DNA of 64,000 nt from Onchocerca volvulus (lineage: Eukaryota > Nematoda > Chromadorea > Rhabditida > Onchocercidae). A program made the position numbers and the translations under genes. The stretch spans positions 12,646,121 through 12,710,120 of the forward strand of contig HG738137.1 of assembly GCA_000499405.2 (NCBI GenBank), given 5' to 3'. Below are positions 25,350 to 37,267 of this stretch, piece after piece. The notes under the pieces are model-generated. The model saw nothing but the letters and a program-made list of their open reading frames with translations. It had not been told where the DNA came from and searched no databases. Within the stretch, counting starts at the first letter, position 1; each line of letters opens with the position of its first letter.

Positions 25350-25640
25350 ATTTTATATCAGTGATAATACTATAACAATGATGATTAATATTATGACAAG
25401 GAATAATATGATGATAATTGGAATGATAATAATATTATGATAATAATGATTAATATCACGGTGATAATGGTGATAAGATGATATCATTATTTTATATATA
25501 ATAGATAATACTATTATTATAAAAATGGTGATTAATATTACGGCAATAAAGAATATAACAATGATAAGAATGACAATAATGTTATGATAATGATGATGAA
25601 AGTAATGATTAGTATGATTATAATGATTAATATCATTCTT
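25350..25640. repeat. GAT/AAT-rich trinucleotide region
   Basis: Imperfect GATAATAAT-type triplets across about 290 bp, giving long spurious Ile/His/Tyr frames on the minus strand. Confidence 0.6.
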
Positions 25641-27219
25641 TTTCTTTTTTTCTTTATTGTTTATTAAGTGGAACAAAATTTTTGAAATATGCTTAGTAGA
25701 ATAGAAAATTATAAATTAAATTTTCTGAATGTTTGCCGATTATGAATTGGAAATTATTGTTTTACAAATGGATAATATTTTTGAAATAATAAAAGTAAAT
25801 GATTAATTAGTTATTAGTAATAATATTGTAGTGATAAAGCTTACATATAAATAAACAAGATGATTGGTAAAATCGAAGAACATGATTAATCGAATAATTA
25901 ATTAAATGGCCAGCTATTGTTCGAAATATGCAACGTTATTTAGTAAATATGTAAATAATTAATGAGGAATTCTTTCGAATATTAATTTCAATGCAACTTT
26001 GTAGAGATTCAAAGAGATTACTTTTTTATCAGTGATAGTAAATTTTTTTCAATATTTTTTGATAAAAATTTGATCTAAACATGCTCTATTAAATTAAACA
26101 TTTATAAATTCGGAAATTTAAAGTTTAAAATACACTTTATTCTATCATACATATATATTGATTATCATCAAATTTTCTCATTATTTATGCTCTAATATAC
26201 AAATCTAGTAAACATTAATATCAATGTCATAAACTGATCATAGGAATAGGTTAATTGTCAAATTGTTCTGTTTTATTTATTCAGTTTTATCAAAAAAAAA
26301 AAAAATAAAAAATAAAAAATGAAAGTAAAAATGAAAGATGCAAATGTATTTTAGAAAATTATTGTTCAGCGCTTTTAAATATTTGATCAGTAATTTTATA
26401 TCATTTCTTCTATTGATGAATGCAATTTTACATTTAAATTTAAAATTGATTTTCTTGTAAAATACAAAACTAATTTTTTTCAAAACATTATTTTTTTTTC
26501 CAAATAAAACGAATTTTCGTAAGCAATAAATGTATTATTTTATAAATTTTTTATTTTTATTTTATGCTAAAATTTTCCGACAAATGCAAATTATATAAAT
26601 GCCATTATAACTACATAAAAGTATTAAATTATGTGATTGTTATTGACAACAAGAATAATATTGATATTTTTATCATAATTATCAGATTTTAATCAATTAT
26701 TTCTAAACAGTTATTGGAATGGATAAATCGATGGTGTTACATTTATACGGTTTATTCAATTTTTTCATCAAAAGCAAAAAAAAAAAAAAAAAAATGGATG
26801 GTTTATTTCATCATGTTAATGAATTATTAGATCAATTAAAATTCACAATTTAACAGGAAAAATGATAAGTGTCATAAAAAAGAAAGTAAACAAACAAGTA
26901 TGTGAAGAAAATGGAAATGATTGAAAATTTTTTTTTTCTTATGATAATAATAATATAAGAAGAAAGAATGCGATAAATTTTCGGTCCGCTATTTTTGATA
27001 TGATAAGAGAATGAATGATAGGAGAAAATGAGGAGATGATTTTGATAAAGCAAAATTTTTATTCTAATAAGTTAGTTATTCCTTTTATAACTTTACACTA
27101 TTTGCCATAATATTGAAATTTTTTGAAAACTTTAAATGAAAATCTATAATAGCAGTAATAAAAAAATTATTTGCTAAATTTATAATTTAAATCTTGTATT
27201 TTGGATTTATTATTTACAA

Positions 27220-27600
27220 ATAAATCTATTTGAAATTCTTTTTCTTTTTATTCGTATAATTTGAAATTTAATTTTAGAATTTAGCTCTAAAATTAAAAAT
27301 TTCTTTCGAAATGAATTATTCTTCAGCGGAACTTTAAAAAAAAAAAAGAGAGAGAAATGAAAATAACTTAGTAACTTGAGAAATAAATTTTTATTAGAAA
27401 TCTCTTTTTTCCGTTCGTGCAATTTGAAAATTAGTTTCAAATTTTAACTTTTAAATTCGAATTTTTTTCTTCTTTTAAACTGAGATTATCAAGGAATAAA
27501 TTTTTTAAATTTATACATTAATACAAATTGCAGTTCAGTGGGAAATTAAAAAAAAAATAGAAGAAAAGAATGCAAATAATTTAACAAAGTAAGAAATCTA
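27220..27600. repeat. Diverged tandem duplication, about 190 bp units
   Basis: Two copies (about 27230-27400 and 27410-27600). They share GTGCAATTTGAAA(A)TT, then AATTCGAATTT or AAATTTCTTTCG, TT-CAG-GGAA(A)CTT, an A-run and AA(T)TAACTTAGTAA. Confidence 0.5.
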
Positions 27601-28114
27601 TCGTTAAGAAACTTGTCATATATTAATACGAAAATTTACTATAATACTAAAATTATTTTTCAATTTTACAACAATTATAAATAAAATTTTATAATGATTT
27701 CAATTTTACAACAATCCCTTTTTTCATCAACACAAATAAAACAAAAAAAAAAAAATCAAACTTCCAGAAAAAAAAAAGGTTAAATAACTACATTCTCTGT
27801 CTTCGTACTACTTGAATAAACTAGATTCGGATTCCTTTAATATTCTTATTAAATCCTCTTGAGTAAGTATTTCAAGTTCCATTCTGATTAGATAGCTTTT
27901 CCTGTAATTCTGGTAAATGATTAAATAGTTTATCACTATTATATGCCAAAGAAATAAAAAGTTTTTTCTTTTTTTAAACTTTCGTCTGGATTACTGTATT
28001 TTGTGATGATAATTACTGCAATTAATTATAAAATAACTCAGAAATGCTTCATAGCAAATGAAATAAATAAAATGAAATCTTCGCTTAATGCATTAATAAT
28101 CCATCAATTATAAT

Positions 28115-28535
28115 TACTGCAAAAAAAAGTGGTTATCATTCCTAATTGATAATAATTAATGATAATTGTTTAATAACATTATATGTTCGAGAATTGTTGT
28201 CATGTTGTTCATTACTGATCAATAATAACTGCTGCAAAAAAAAATTGTTATCACTCTTAACTGATCATAATTAATGATGATTGTTTAATAACATGATAAT
28301 AATTAATGATAATTGTTCAACAACATTATATGTTCGAGAATCGTCTTCATCTTGATTAATTGATAGTAATTAATGATAATTGTTTAATAAAATTATGTGT
28401 TCGAGAATTGTTATCATGTTATTTATCACTGATCAATAATAAATGCTGTAAAAAAAATGGTTGTCATTCCTAATTGATAATAATTAGTGATAATTGTTTA
28501 ATAACATTATATATTCGAAAATTGTTATCATTACC
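28115..28535. repeat. Tandem repeat, about 115 bp units
   Basis: Three to four copies of a unit built on GATAATAATTAATGATAATTG, TTTAATAACATTATATGTTCG and AGAATTGTTATCATG, ending in ACTGATCAATAATAA-TGCTG and an A-run. Confidence 0.75.
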
Positions 28536-28851
28536 AAACTTGCTATATTCCATTCGAAAAATTTTGCCACAATACATCAACTGACAATTACTAAAATTAT
28601 TATAAAAATTTTTCTTATACAATAAAAAAAAAAAAAAAAAAAAACTGATTCAAAAATGGTTCTCTTTAAACAGTAAAAATGATTTTTCTCGGGAAAATAA
28701 CCAGTTTAATTTTAAAATGCACTAGGAAAAAAAAAACAGTACTTATTATATTTCTGCATTCATTATGACAAGAGAAACTCAGACTATTAATGTTGAAAAT
28801 TGTATCAAATACTTAAAAATCAAAAATTTTATAGATTAATAATAAGAAATA

Positions 28852-28877
28852 CATATATATATATATATATATATATA
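28852..28877. repeat. (AT)n microsatellite
   Basis: Perfect AT dinucleotide run of about 13 units. Confidence 0.9.
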
Positions 28878-29032
28878 AATTAGTAAAAAGCCTTAATTTA
28901 TCCGATAAAAATTACAAATTATTATATTTCATGATGGTGATAATAACGATGATAATGATAATGATATTAAACAATAATAATAATGCTGGCATTGTTATCA
29001 TTTATTGTTATCATATAATATAACATATATAA

Positions 29033-29106
29033 AGTTAAGTTATTAATTAAGCTATTAAGTTAAGTTAAGTAAACTTAGGTTAAGTAAAGTTAAGTCAAGT
29101 CAAGTT
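29033..29106. repeat. (AAGTT)n-type repeat
   Basis: Imperfect pentamer AAGTT/AAGTA/AAGTC repeated across about 70 bp. Confidence 0.75.
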
Positions 29107-29295
29107 ACTAATAGTCTATTAAATTAATCTATTCATATTTTATGTATTAATTAATATTGAAAATTTTGTATGTGAATAATAAGAAATTTTTCATAAGCAA
29201 TAATAATTATTCCATAATTTGTTTTCTTTTCTCTCTCTCACTTTTCGTTTTCGCTATCTCTTATAGCATGCTGCAATAATAATTAATAATTAATG

Positions 29296-29323
29296 ATAAT
29301 AATAATAATAATAATAATAATAA
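29296..29323. repeat. (AAT)n microsatellite
   Basis: About nine perfect AAT units following a TAATGAT lead-in. Confidence 0.9.
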
Positions 29324-30710
29324 CTCGTATCATATAAATCATTAAGTATTATGATATGTTGACACTTCTATATGATAGTAAACAGAAATTATCTTATCAA
29401 ATAAATTTATCAATTTTACTAATGAATATTGAAAGATTGTTATGAACATATCAAAAGTATTAAAAATAAATCAAACTTGTTTATAATCCTTTCTATTGAT
29501 GAAAATCTTTTATTATAATTTTCTTTATAATATTTATGAAATGAATGCTATAAAATAAAAAAACATATAATTATAATAAATTCTTTTTTTTAGAAGAAAT
29601 ATACAATTACAAAATTTTGATTAAAAAAATTGTACAAATAAGAGAAAAAACGAAAATGCAAATTATTCTATCTTCTTTTATCATTTTTCATAATTAATTT
29701 AGATTTGCCACTAATTGTTCACCATTAAAATCCTTCCATACTTACTTAAATTCTAGTGAATTAAATTATAAGTTTTAATTCATAGCAAAATTCATTTTCA
29801 ACATAATTACAAATAATTTTTATCATAAAAATAAAATAAAATTTCACAACAATTACAACAAGTTTAAGCGTTTTTTATTTCAGTTTAATGATTCCTTTCC
29901 GATTAACCAAAAATTAGAAATAGAAATTCTTTTTTTTCAATTTTTTTTTTTTTTACTTTTTGCTATGAAATTTGAAAAAAGAAATTCAATAAAATAATTT
30001 AACATCCCACAAAAAGTAAAAAAAAAAAAAAAAAGATTTACGTAAACTGCAAATATCATTTTTACTTGATCTTTTTTTTTCGAGTAAATAAATAATACAA
30101 TACAATAAATATAGGATGAAATTTTAGATCTAAAAATTTTTAATTTAAAAATGGCAAATTACGGAGCGGTAAAATAGTGATAATCATTAATATTAATGAT
30201 CGGAAAATTTGTTAAATTTCAAAAGAAATGTACATTCTTTCGTTACTAAACTTTTTTTTTTCCTTTCTTTTTATTTATTCGCAAATTCTATCCGCCTTTT
30301 TTCGTCTACGATTATAAAACTTTAGTATCAACCTATATAATATACGATATGAAACTATTACGCAGGTAACAATCAATGAAGAGCGGAGAAAAAAAAGAAA
30401 AACCTAAATTAGACACCTGTCGGTGACATTCCAAGTTTGGAAAAGAGAAGAACAAAATTTAACTAATTAATTTAAAACGAATAGGAAAAAAATTAAATAA
30501 CTGGAATAATTTGATTGAAACAAATCAATAATTGCTGATAATTGGATTAATAGACAAAAGATCTGATATTGTTATTCAGTCAATTTTTCTCAAGTAGAAA
30601 AAAATTAAACCGGGAAAAAAATTTAAATGTTATCAGGTAAGGATGATAATACGAAAGCAAGTTTTTTACCAGTTTTCGATGCATCATAATTTTTTTGTAC
30701 TTTTTTCTTA

Positions 30711-30750
30711 TTCTCTTTCTCTTTCTCTCTCTCTCTCTTTCTTTCTTCTA
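30711..30750. repeat. CT-rich microsatellite
   Basis: TTTCTCTTTCTCTCTCTCTC-type pyrimidine run of 40 bases. Confidence 0.85.
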
Positions 30751-32589
30751 TCAGTGATTTATGAAAATTATAAAATTTTATAATTATTATTAATATATGG
30801 TACTAAAATTTATCATTTTTATTGTTTGAATATTAATTGTTAAATTAATTACAAAAAATTGTAATCTTTAGCGAAAAATTCATTTTTATTTTATAATTAA
30901 TGACTAAATTTTATTTATTATTTTTTTAAATATAAATTATTTGTTAACATATTTTTGTAGATAAATTATCAAATAATAGTTCATATAAAAGTTGAAATTT
31001 GTTTGTAAATAATTATTAATTTATCGAAATTGAATTTTTTCACAAATTAACTATCGTTAATTTTACAAAGTCAGATAGCAAATTAATCGCCCTCAATTTC
31101 GAAAGTTAAATTTTCCTATAAATTAATTATCTCTTAAGTTTTTTGTTTATTTACAGTTATTTTCTTCTCAACAATTACAGTCTGATTTTCATGAATACTT
31201 TGTTAATAGATTTGTTACAAATTTAAACTTAATTGAGAAATTTAAATTGTATGCTAAAATAAAATCATAAAATTTTTTTCATTTCTTTTTGACGAATTCT
31301 TTTGAAATAAAAAGTATTCAATAAGCAGAAATTGTTGAATGAATTTTGTAACAATTATAAAGGTGCATTGTATTGATAATGATATTTTCGTAGGTTGAAG
31401 ATAAAAATAAAGGTAATTTCCTTTTTTTTTTATTTTATTTTTAATATTTAACCTTCATCATTTATCAGTTTATCATTTATCAATTTCATTTTATTCACAT
31501 CTCTTTTCTCTGATATTGCTAAATCTATTCTAACAAACAATTTTGTCATCATTAATATAATTTATTCTGCTTGATCTAATTAGTAATAATTACATGATAA
31601 AATGATTTTTTTAATGAATGATTTTAGTAAAAATAAAAATTTAATATTTATTGAAAAGGAATTTTTTTTCTTCTTTATTTTCAAATTAAATTCCTATTTT
31701 ATGTTATAATTAATATCTTATAATGCATTAGAACGATTATATTTTTGTTTTAGAAAATAATTTAAATTGAAATAATATGTTCTTTTTATTGCTACTTTTT
31801 GTAAAAATTTTACTTGATTTTTTCAAAATTAATTTTCTGATTCTTTAGATTTTTTCTTGTCATAAAAAATTATGATTTAAATTGAACTGATACAAAATTT
31901 TCTAAAATGACTGTAATAATTTAATTGAAAATTTATTTATTTTTACCTTAAGTTTGATTAATAATTATTCATATTGCAAAACATTTGTAAAACTGAATTA
32001 CTGATGAAAAATTGTTATTCATTTGAAAACTTGTTTATTTTCGCTTATATTTAATTGAAAATTATTAATTTATCCAAAGGTAATGTTTATTTATTATTAT
32101 TTTTTAATTTAATGTTTCATTGAAATTCTTTTTTTAGAGTAATGAATATTAATATAAAAAGGAATAATAAGATATCAAAGACAAAATTTGAATTCAAATT
32201 TGAAAAAGGAAATGATTTATTAATAAAATTAGATTTCATTTTCAACAATAAATATCATGAAATCATATAGGAATTGTTGCAATAAAAATGTTTGCGATTT
32301 TCTTGAATATTTGAAATATCTTTAAGTAAATGAATAAGATAAATGAATGATATGCTTAATTAATTGAATTAATTGTAATTTATAAAATAAACATTTCAAA
32401 AATATGCCTCAATGATATGCTTCTATTTTAAATTTAAAATATTAATTAGTATATTATTCCAAAAAAAAGTTATTTATAATTTTAAAAAATAAAGAATAAA
32501 TTTAACATATATTTCATAAAAATGAGTCATGATATTATTGTTAGAGTAGGAATCATCATATTTATACAGTAATAATGAAAATTTATATA

Positions 32590-32955
32590 TTGTAGTTTTG
32601 TCTTTTTTTTTTTAAATCAACAGTGATAATGTGATAATAATGATAAAAAAATGATAAAAAGATGAAAATTGTCAATAACAATGATAACTTATTTATCATT
32701 AATTTATTTAAGGATTAAATTTTGTTCCAGAAAAAGTAAATGTGCAAAAAAAAATGGAATAAATGGTTTGTTGTTTTCTTTTTTTTTTTGTCAACAGTAA
32801 GACAATAATATGATAGTAGTGATAACAATATTAGTGATAAAGTAGTGATAAAATTGACAATAATAATGATAATTATTTACATAACGTTCATTATTTAAAG
32901 ATTGGAAATTGTGCCAAGAAAAAGGTAAATGTATGAAAAGCTGAATAAATGTATT
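32590..32955. repeat. Tandem duplication, about 180 bp units
   Basis: Two copies (about 32590-32770 and 32775-32955). Each has a poly-T run, TCAACAGT, GATAA/ATGATA-rich DNA, TTATTTAAGGATT or AAAGATTGG, A-AAATT(T)TGT(T)CCA(G)AAAAAG(G)TAAATGT and GAATAAATG. Confidence 0.75.
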
Positions 32956-33300
32956 TAACTTTCGCGATAAAAAAATTTATATGATATTTTACAAAAAAAT
33001 TCAAAAAAAAAAAAAAAGAACTGAGCAATTTATGCTAATACGATTAAATAGAAAAAAAAATCAAATTGAAAATAAAATAAGTCATGAAGAAAGAATGATT
33101 TTAGTTTTAAACCTAATTTACATTTTGCCATTATCATCATCAGACATTCCAATAATAGGATAGAAATTGATTGTTATTGTTTTTTTTTTTTCTATTTCTT
33201 ATCAAATTCTTGTTTATAAAATTTTATTTTCGTTTTTTTTCTCTTCAATTCAGATTTTCGAAAAAAGAACACCGTGAAATAAAATATGGTGTATAAATTA

Positions 33301-36300
33301 AAATTAACGTGAAGTACTTGAAAGTTAAGTAAAAATAAATGCTCCTTTTTTTTTTTATGCTTGATTATTTTAATTGTTTTTTCTGGGGGAGGAGGGCGGG
33401 AATTTGTAAAATAAGAGAAATAAAATTTGAATTAAAAGAAATAATTTTTAATCCAAAAAAACATATAAAGTAATCAAGTATTTTAAAAAAAGAATATTAA
33501 TTTTATTTAACTTTTAAAATTAATTTTGAAATATATAAGCATATATATGGGCATTATTATCGAAAATGTGAATAAAAATGTGAATTTAAACTTGTCAAAA
33601 TTAAATTTTAGATTACTGTAAATGAAGAAATATGTGAAGGAAAGCGTGAACTTATAATTGTTAAAATTAATTTTTAAATTTTTGTAAATGTAAATATTTA
33701 TTTATTTTCTATGTAAATGTAATAACTTTTTTTTTCCGTAATATATATATAATAATTGACATCGATAGAATATGAAAATGAAAAATTGAAAAGAATAATT
33801 TTATATTCAAAAAAATAAACACGAAAAATAATTCTGACATAATTTACTTTTGAAAAAAAAAAAAAAAAAAAAAACGGGTAAAAGATACCCTTCTCATACT
33901 AATAATAATAATAATGAAGAAATTAATTTTTTTTATTGAAATTATTATCAACAAAATTTCAATTCCAATCATCTAATTTAAATCGATAAAATTTGAAAGA
34001 TAAATTAGAGTAAATTAATTTTTCATCAAATCAAACTAAACAATGGATGTTTTTGCTCTAATCAATGGATCGAATAATCTAATCTACAAAGCAATTCTTC
34101 TAGAAATTAGAATTTAATTGTTGAGAAATTAGTTTTGCAAGAGATAAATGTTTATCTATTCGAAAATGAAAAATTTGCAATTAAAAATGTTGTTCATAAA
34201 ATGGAAAACAAGAAAATAATTGAATTTAGAGGGCAGTAATTGAATTTAATTTTAAATATGATGAATTAAAATTAATTGAGATTTTCAAAATCATTTAAAT
34301 GAAGCATACCGGATTATTTTATTCCCCCGAAAGATTATGCGTTAAACGTTTTTCAAAATTAGTGTAGTCAACGATTTGAGTATTCAAATTAAAAATTAAG
34401 ACAAAAGAATGAAATTCGGATAAATGCGAGAATAATATATTGATTACGTGAAAGATCATGTAAAGACGTGATTGATATTTTCATTCAAAAAGGGAACGAA
34501 TAATATACATTGATTAAGATCATGCAATCATAGAATGAATTTGGCTATATTTTTAATCAAAAAATGAACATTAATCTGAATTTAAAAAAGGACTAATTAA
34601 TTACAAAAGAAAAGCGAAAAAAATGAAAATTTTAAATTAATTGGAAATGAATTACTGGGATACCAATTATTCGAATGAAAAAACTTTTGCTATTCTCTTT
34701 TAATTTCTTATTGCTTAAATTGCATGTGAATTTTTTCACGAAGAAATTATTGATAATAATAAATATTCTAATGATTTTTTTTTTTTAAAAATTTTCTCAA
34801 ATTTATTTTTTCAATAATTATACCTGCCATTATAACCAAAAAAAAAAAAAAAAAAAAGAAAAAAATCTGAAAAATTGTTAATTTAAAAAAAAAAAAGAAG
34901 TTTGAATAGTTTTATTCATTGCATTGCTAATGGAAAGAAAGGAAAATGGTTTTATTCATTTTTTTTCTTTTTTTTGAAAGAAATTATAAAACTTGATTGA
35001 ATGTAAAAAATTTTATTTTAAATATTAGCATTTCTGTTTGGATGTTTTAAAAAGAATAATCTAAAAAAATTAAATTTTGTAATAATTTTATTAAACTTTT
35101 TTTAAAAAATTCATTTTTTCTTTTTTTTCTGTTAATAAAAAAATAAAAAATATTTTTTGATGGCAACAATTTTTAATATCAAAATGATTCGAAAGGCATT
35201 TTCACAAGTAGCAAAATACAAAATATATTATATATTGATTGGAAAAAAATGATACAAAGGAAGGAATTTTAGTGTGAAGAAAATTTAATGAAAAAAAAAA
35301 AAAAACAAGGAATTTTTAATTAAAAATTAGATCTTTTAATCAAAATTTTTAATCTTATTTTAATTTATTCACCTTTTTCTTTTCAAAATAATAATCTAAT
35401 TTATGTATATGATAAAATTTAGAAAACGAAAATGAGATATAATATATGATATCAGTAGTAAAAAATAATCAAAGTTTAAAATTTCAAAATTTAATGTTTT
35501 AAGTGATATTAAAATGTTGCAATATTGTTATGGATTAATTAATTGCCAGTAAAATTAGTTAATCAAATTACCAGTAATGTTAGTATATTGATAAACTAAC
35601 CGGTTTTAATTAATAATATTGGATGAAATTGGAATTAAAACAAATCACCACTTTTACGATTGCATATTACTATGAAATTCGACAAATAACATCAATTTAT
35701 GAGTTTCTTGTTTAGAAACAATAACTAAAAAAAAAAAAAAAAAATGTAATTTAAAATAATTAATTGATAAAAATTTAAAAAATAGGAAAAAAAATTTTAC
35801 AAAATGATTTATATAATTTAATCGATAGCTTTTCAATAAATATTATATATTATAAATGAATTTAAATTATTAATTGAAATTGCTCAGCAAATTTTAGATG
35901 AAAAATTTTAGCAAATATTATTAGATGTATAAATACTATATATGTATATCGAGCAAATTTCACTGATAATTAATGATTAATAATAATTCTAATGATAACA
36001 GTAATAATGGTTTTAGTAATAACAATGATAATTTTAGTGATAACAATGATAATTTTAGTGATAATAATTATTATAGTTATAGTAATAATACAACTGCGTC
36101 AATATTAATAACAACAAGAATTAATTAAACCAAAAAAAAATTATTCGTTAATTAATAAATTATAAATATTTAGTATTTTGCTTCATTATTATTTTATTAT
36201 TGTTATCATTATTATTACTTTTTTTTTTCAAAGAAATCTTAATTAACAAAAAATTCATTTGCATTAAATATCCGTATATTTTTGTTAAAATTATGATTTA

Positions 36301-37136
36301 ATTAAATTTTTTTCTATTTAAGATTTGAAATGAATTAATTGACAATATCCACTGATTATAATGATAGTAGTAATAATAATAAAAATAATAAAAGAAAAAG
36401 GCAAAAGAAAAACAAAAACAAAAACAACCAATATATTATGAAAGATAATTTTTAAAAAGATTTAAATTAATAAAATTAAGTACCAAATTTTTTATTTGAA
36501 AATAAATTAAAGAATAATAAAATTTCTTAATGAAAATAATAATAATTTATAAACTTTGATTCAACAAAAAATGACGAAAAACTTTTTAAAAAAACAAATA
36601 ACAAAATAATTTGATAAAAAATAAAAAATAAAAAATTTACTTCTGTTAAAGAGAAATAGGAGAGATGAGAGAGAGAGAAAGAGAGAGAGAGAGAGAAGGA
36701 ATAAGAAAATAAAATGAAAAAAAGAAAGAATCATTTTGAAATATATACAATATGTTAAAAAAAAAAATTCAAAAAATGCATTGCATATATTTCAAAATGA
36801 CTCTCTCTCTTGCTCTCTCTTTCTCTCTTTCAATTCTATTTCTTTCTCTCTCTCTCTCTTTCATTCTTTTGGAATGAAAAAAAAAAAAAAGGAAATCTTA
36901 AATTATTACTAATTTATTTTCTTTATATAGATTCAACAGAATTTATTGTATCATCATAACGTACTAAAAAAAAAGATGAAAAGACTGAATTAGTTTAATT
37001 GATATCTAATCATTCCTTTCATTCACTTCTTTTTTTTTTTTTATTTGTATTTTTCAACAAACGATAACGAAGAAAAGTAAAAGGAAAGAAAAGAAGAAAA
37101 GAAGAAAAAAAAAAAGATTTTTTTTTCTATTCTTAG
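33301..37136. other. Gene-poor AT-rich DNA with microsatellites
   Basis: Holds a short G-rich island (33385-33403), poly-A at about 33855-33874, 34840-34857 and 35291-35305, GATAA-rich stretches at 35960-36070, and the inverted purine/pyrimidine structure at 36655-36870. No supported gene. Confidence 0.4.
36655..36870. repeat. Inverted repeat with (GA)n and (CT)n arms
   Basis: A GAGAGA-rich tract (about 36661-36697) and ATCATTTTGAAATATATAC are mirrored by CATATATTTCAAAATGA followed by CTCTCT-rich tracts (about 36801-36862). The core arms, about 18 bp each, are complementary and flank an A-rich spacer, so the region can fold into a long hairpin. Confidence 0.7.
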
Positions 37137-37267
37137 CAAAAATCAACAAAAATCAAAAAAATGATACATTTCAAGGAATGCACGATGAAAGAAAGCGTTT
37201 TGATGGAATGACAAATTCAGAAAACGATTCGATCGACAAAGCGATGGCCATTTTTCGTTTCACTTAA
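37137..37267 (+). CDS. Orphan terminal-exon-like frame, hypothetical
   Basis: A strong acceptor (TTTTTTTTTCTATTCTTAG) is followed by a phase-1 frame of 42 codons ending in TAA at 37265-37267. The protein is hydrophilic, KINKNQKNDTFQGMHDERKR then FDGMTNSENDSIDKAMAIFR. It is markedly richer in G+C than its flanks and uses varied codons (GCG, GCC, CGT, TCG). I do not recognise a family, and no upstream exon was pinned down. A 30-nt piece behind a TTTATATAG acceptor at about 36931 is one possibility. It could be the last exon of an unplaced gene or a gene fragment. Confidence 0.35.

Larger units (their letters stand above)
21986..33300. other. Gene-poor, repeat-rich region upstream of the exchanger gene
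   Basis: Probably the 5' flank or first intron(s) of the exchanger. It is filled by local duplications and microsatellites (separate entries) and poly-A/T runs, for example at about 26777-26795, 28623-28644 and 30020-30034. I found no frame longer than background with good splice sites. A candidate 34-nt exchanger exon ending at about 22272 is the only gene-related hint. Confidence 0.4.

Noticed and set aside
25353..25676. Minus-strand 107-codon His/Tyr/Ile frame
   Set aside because: Direct product of GAT/AAT triplet repeats.
28115..28535. Possible CRISPR-like regular array
   Set aside because: Repeats are long, diverged and directly adjacent with no unique spacers, and the genome is eukaryotic; an ordinary tandem repeat.
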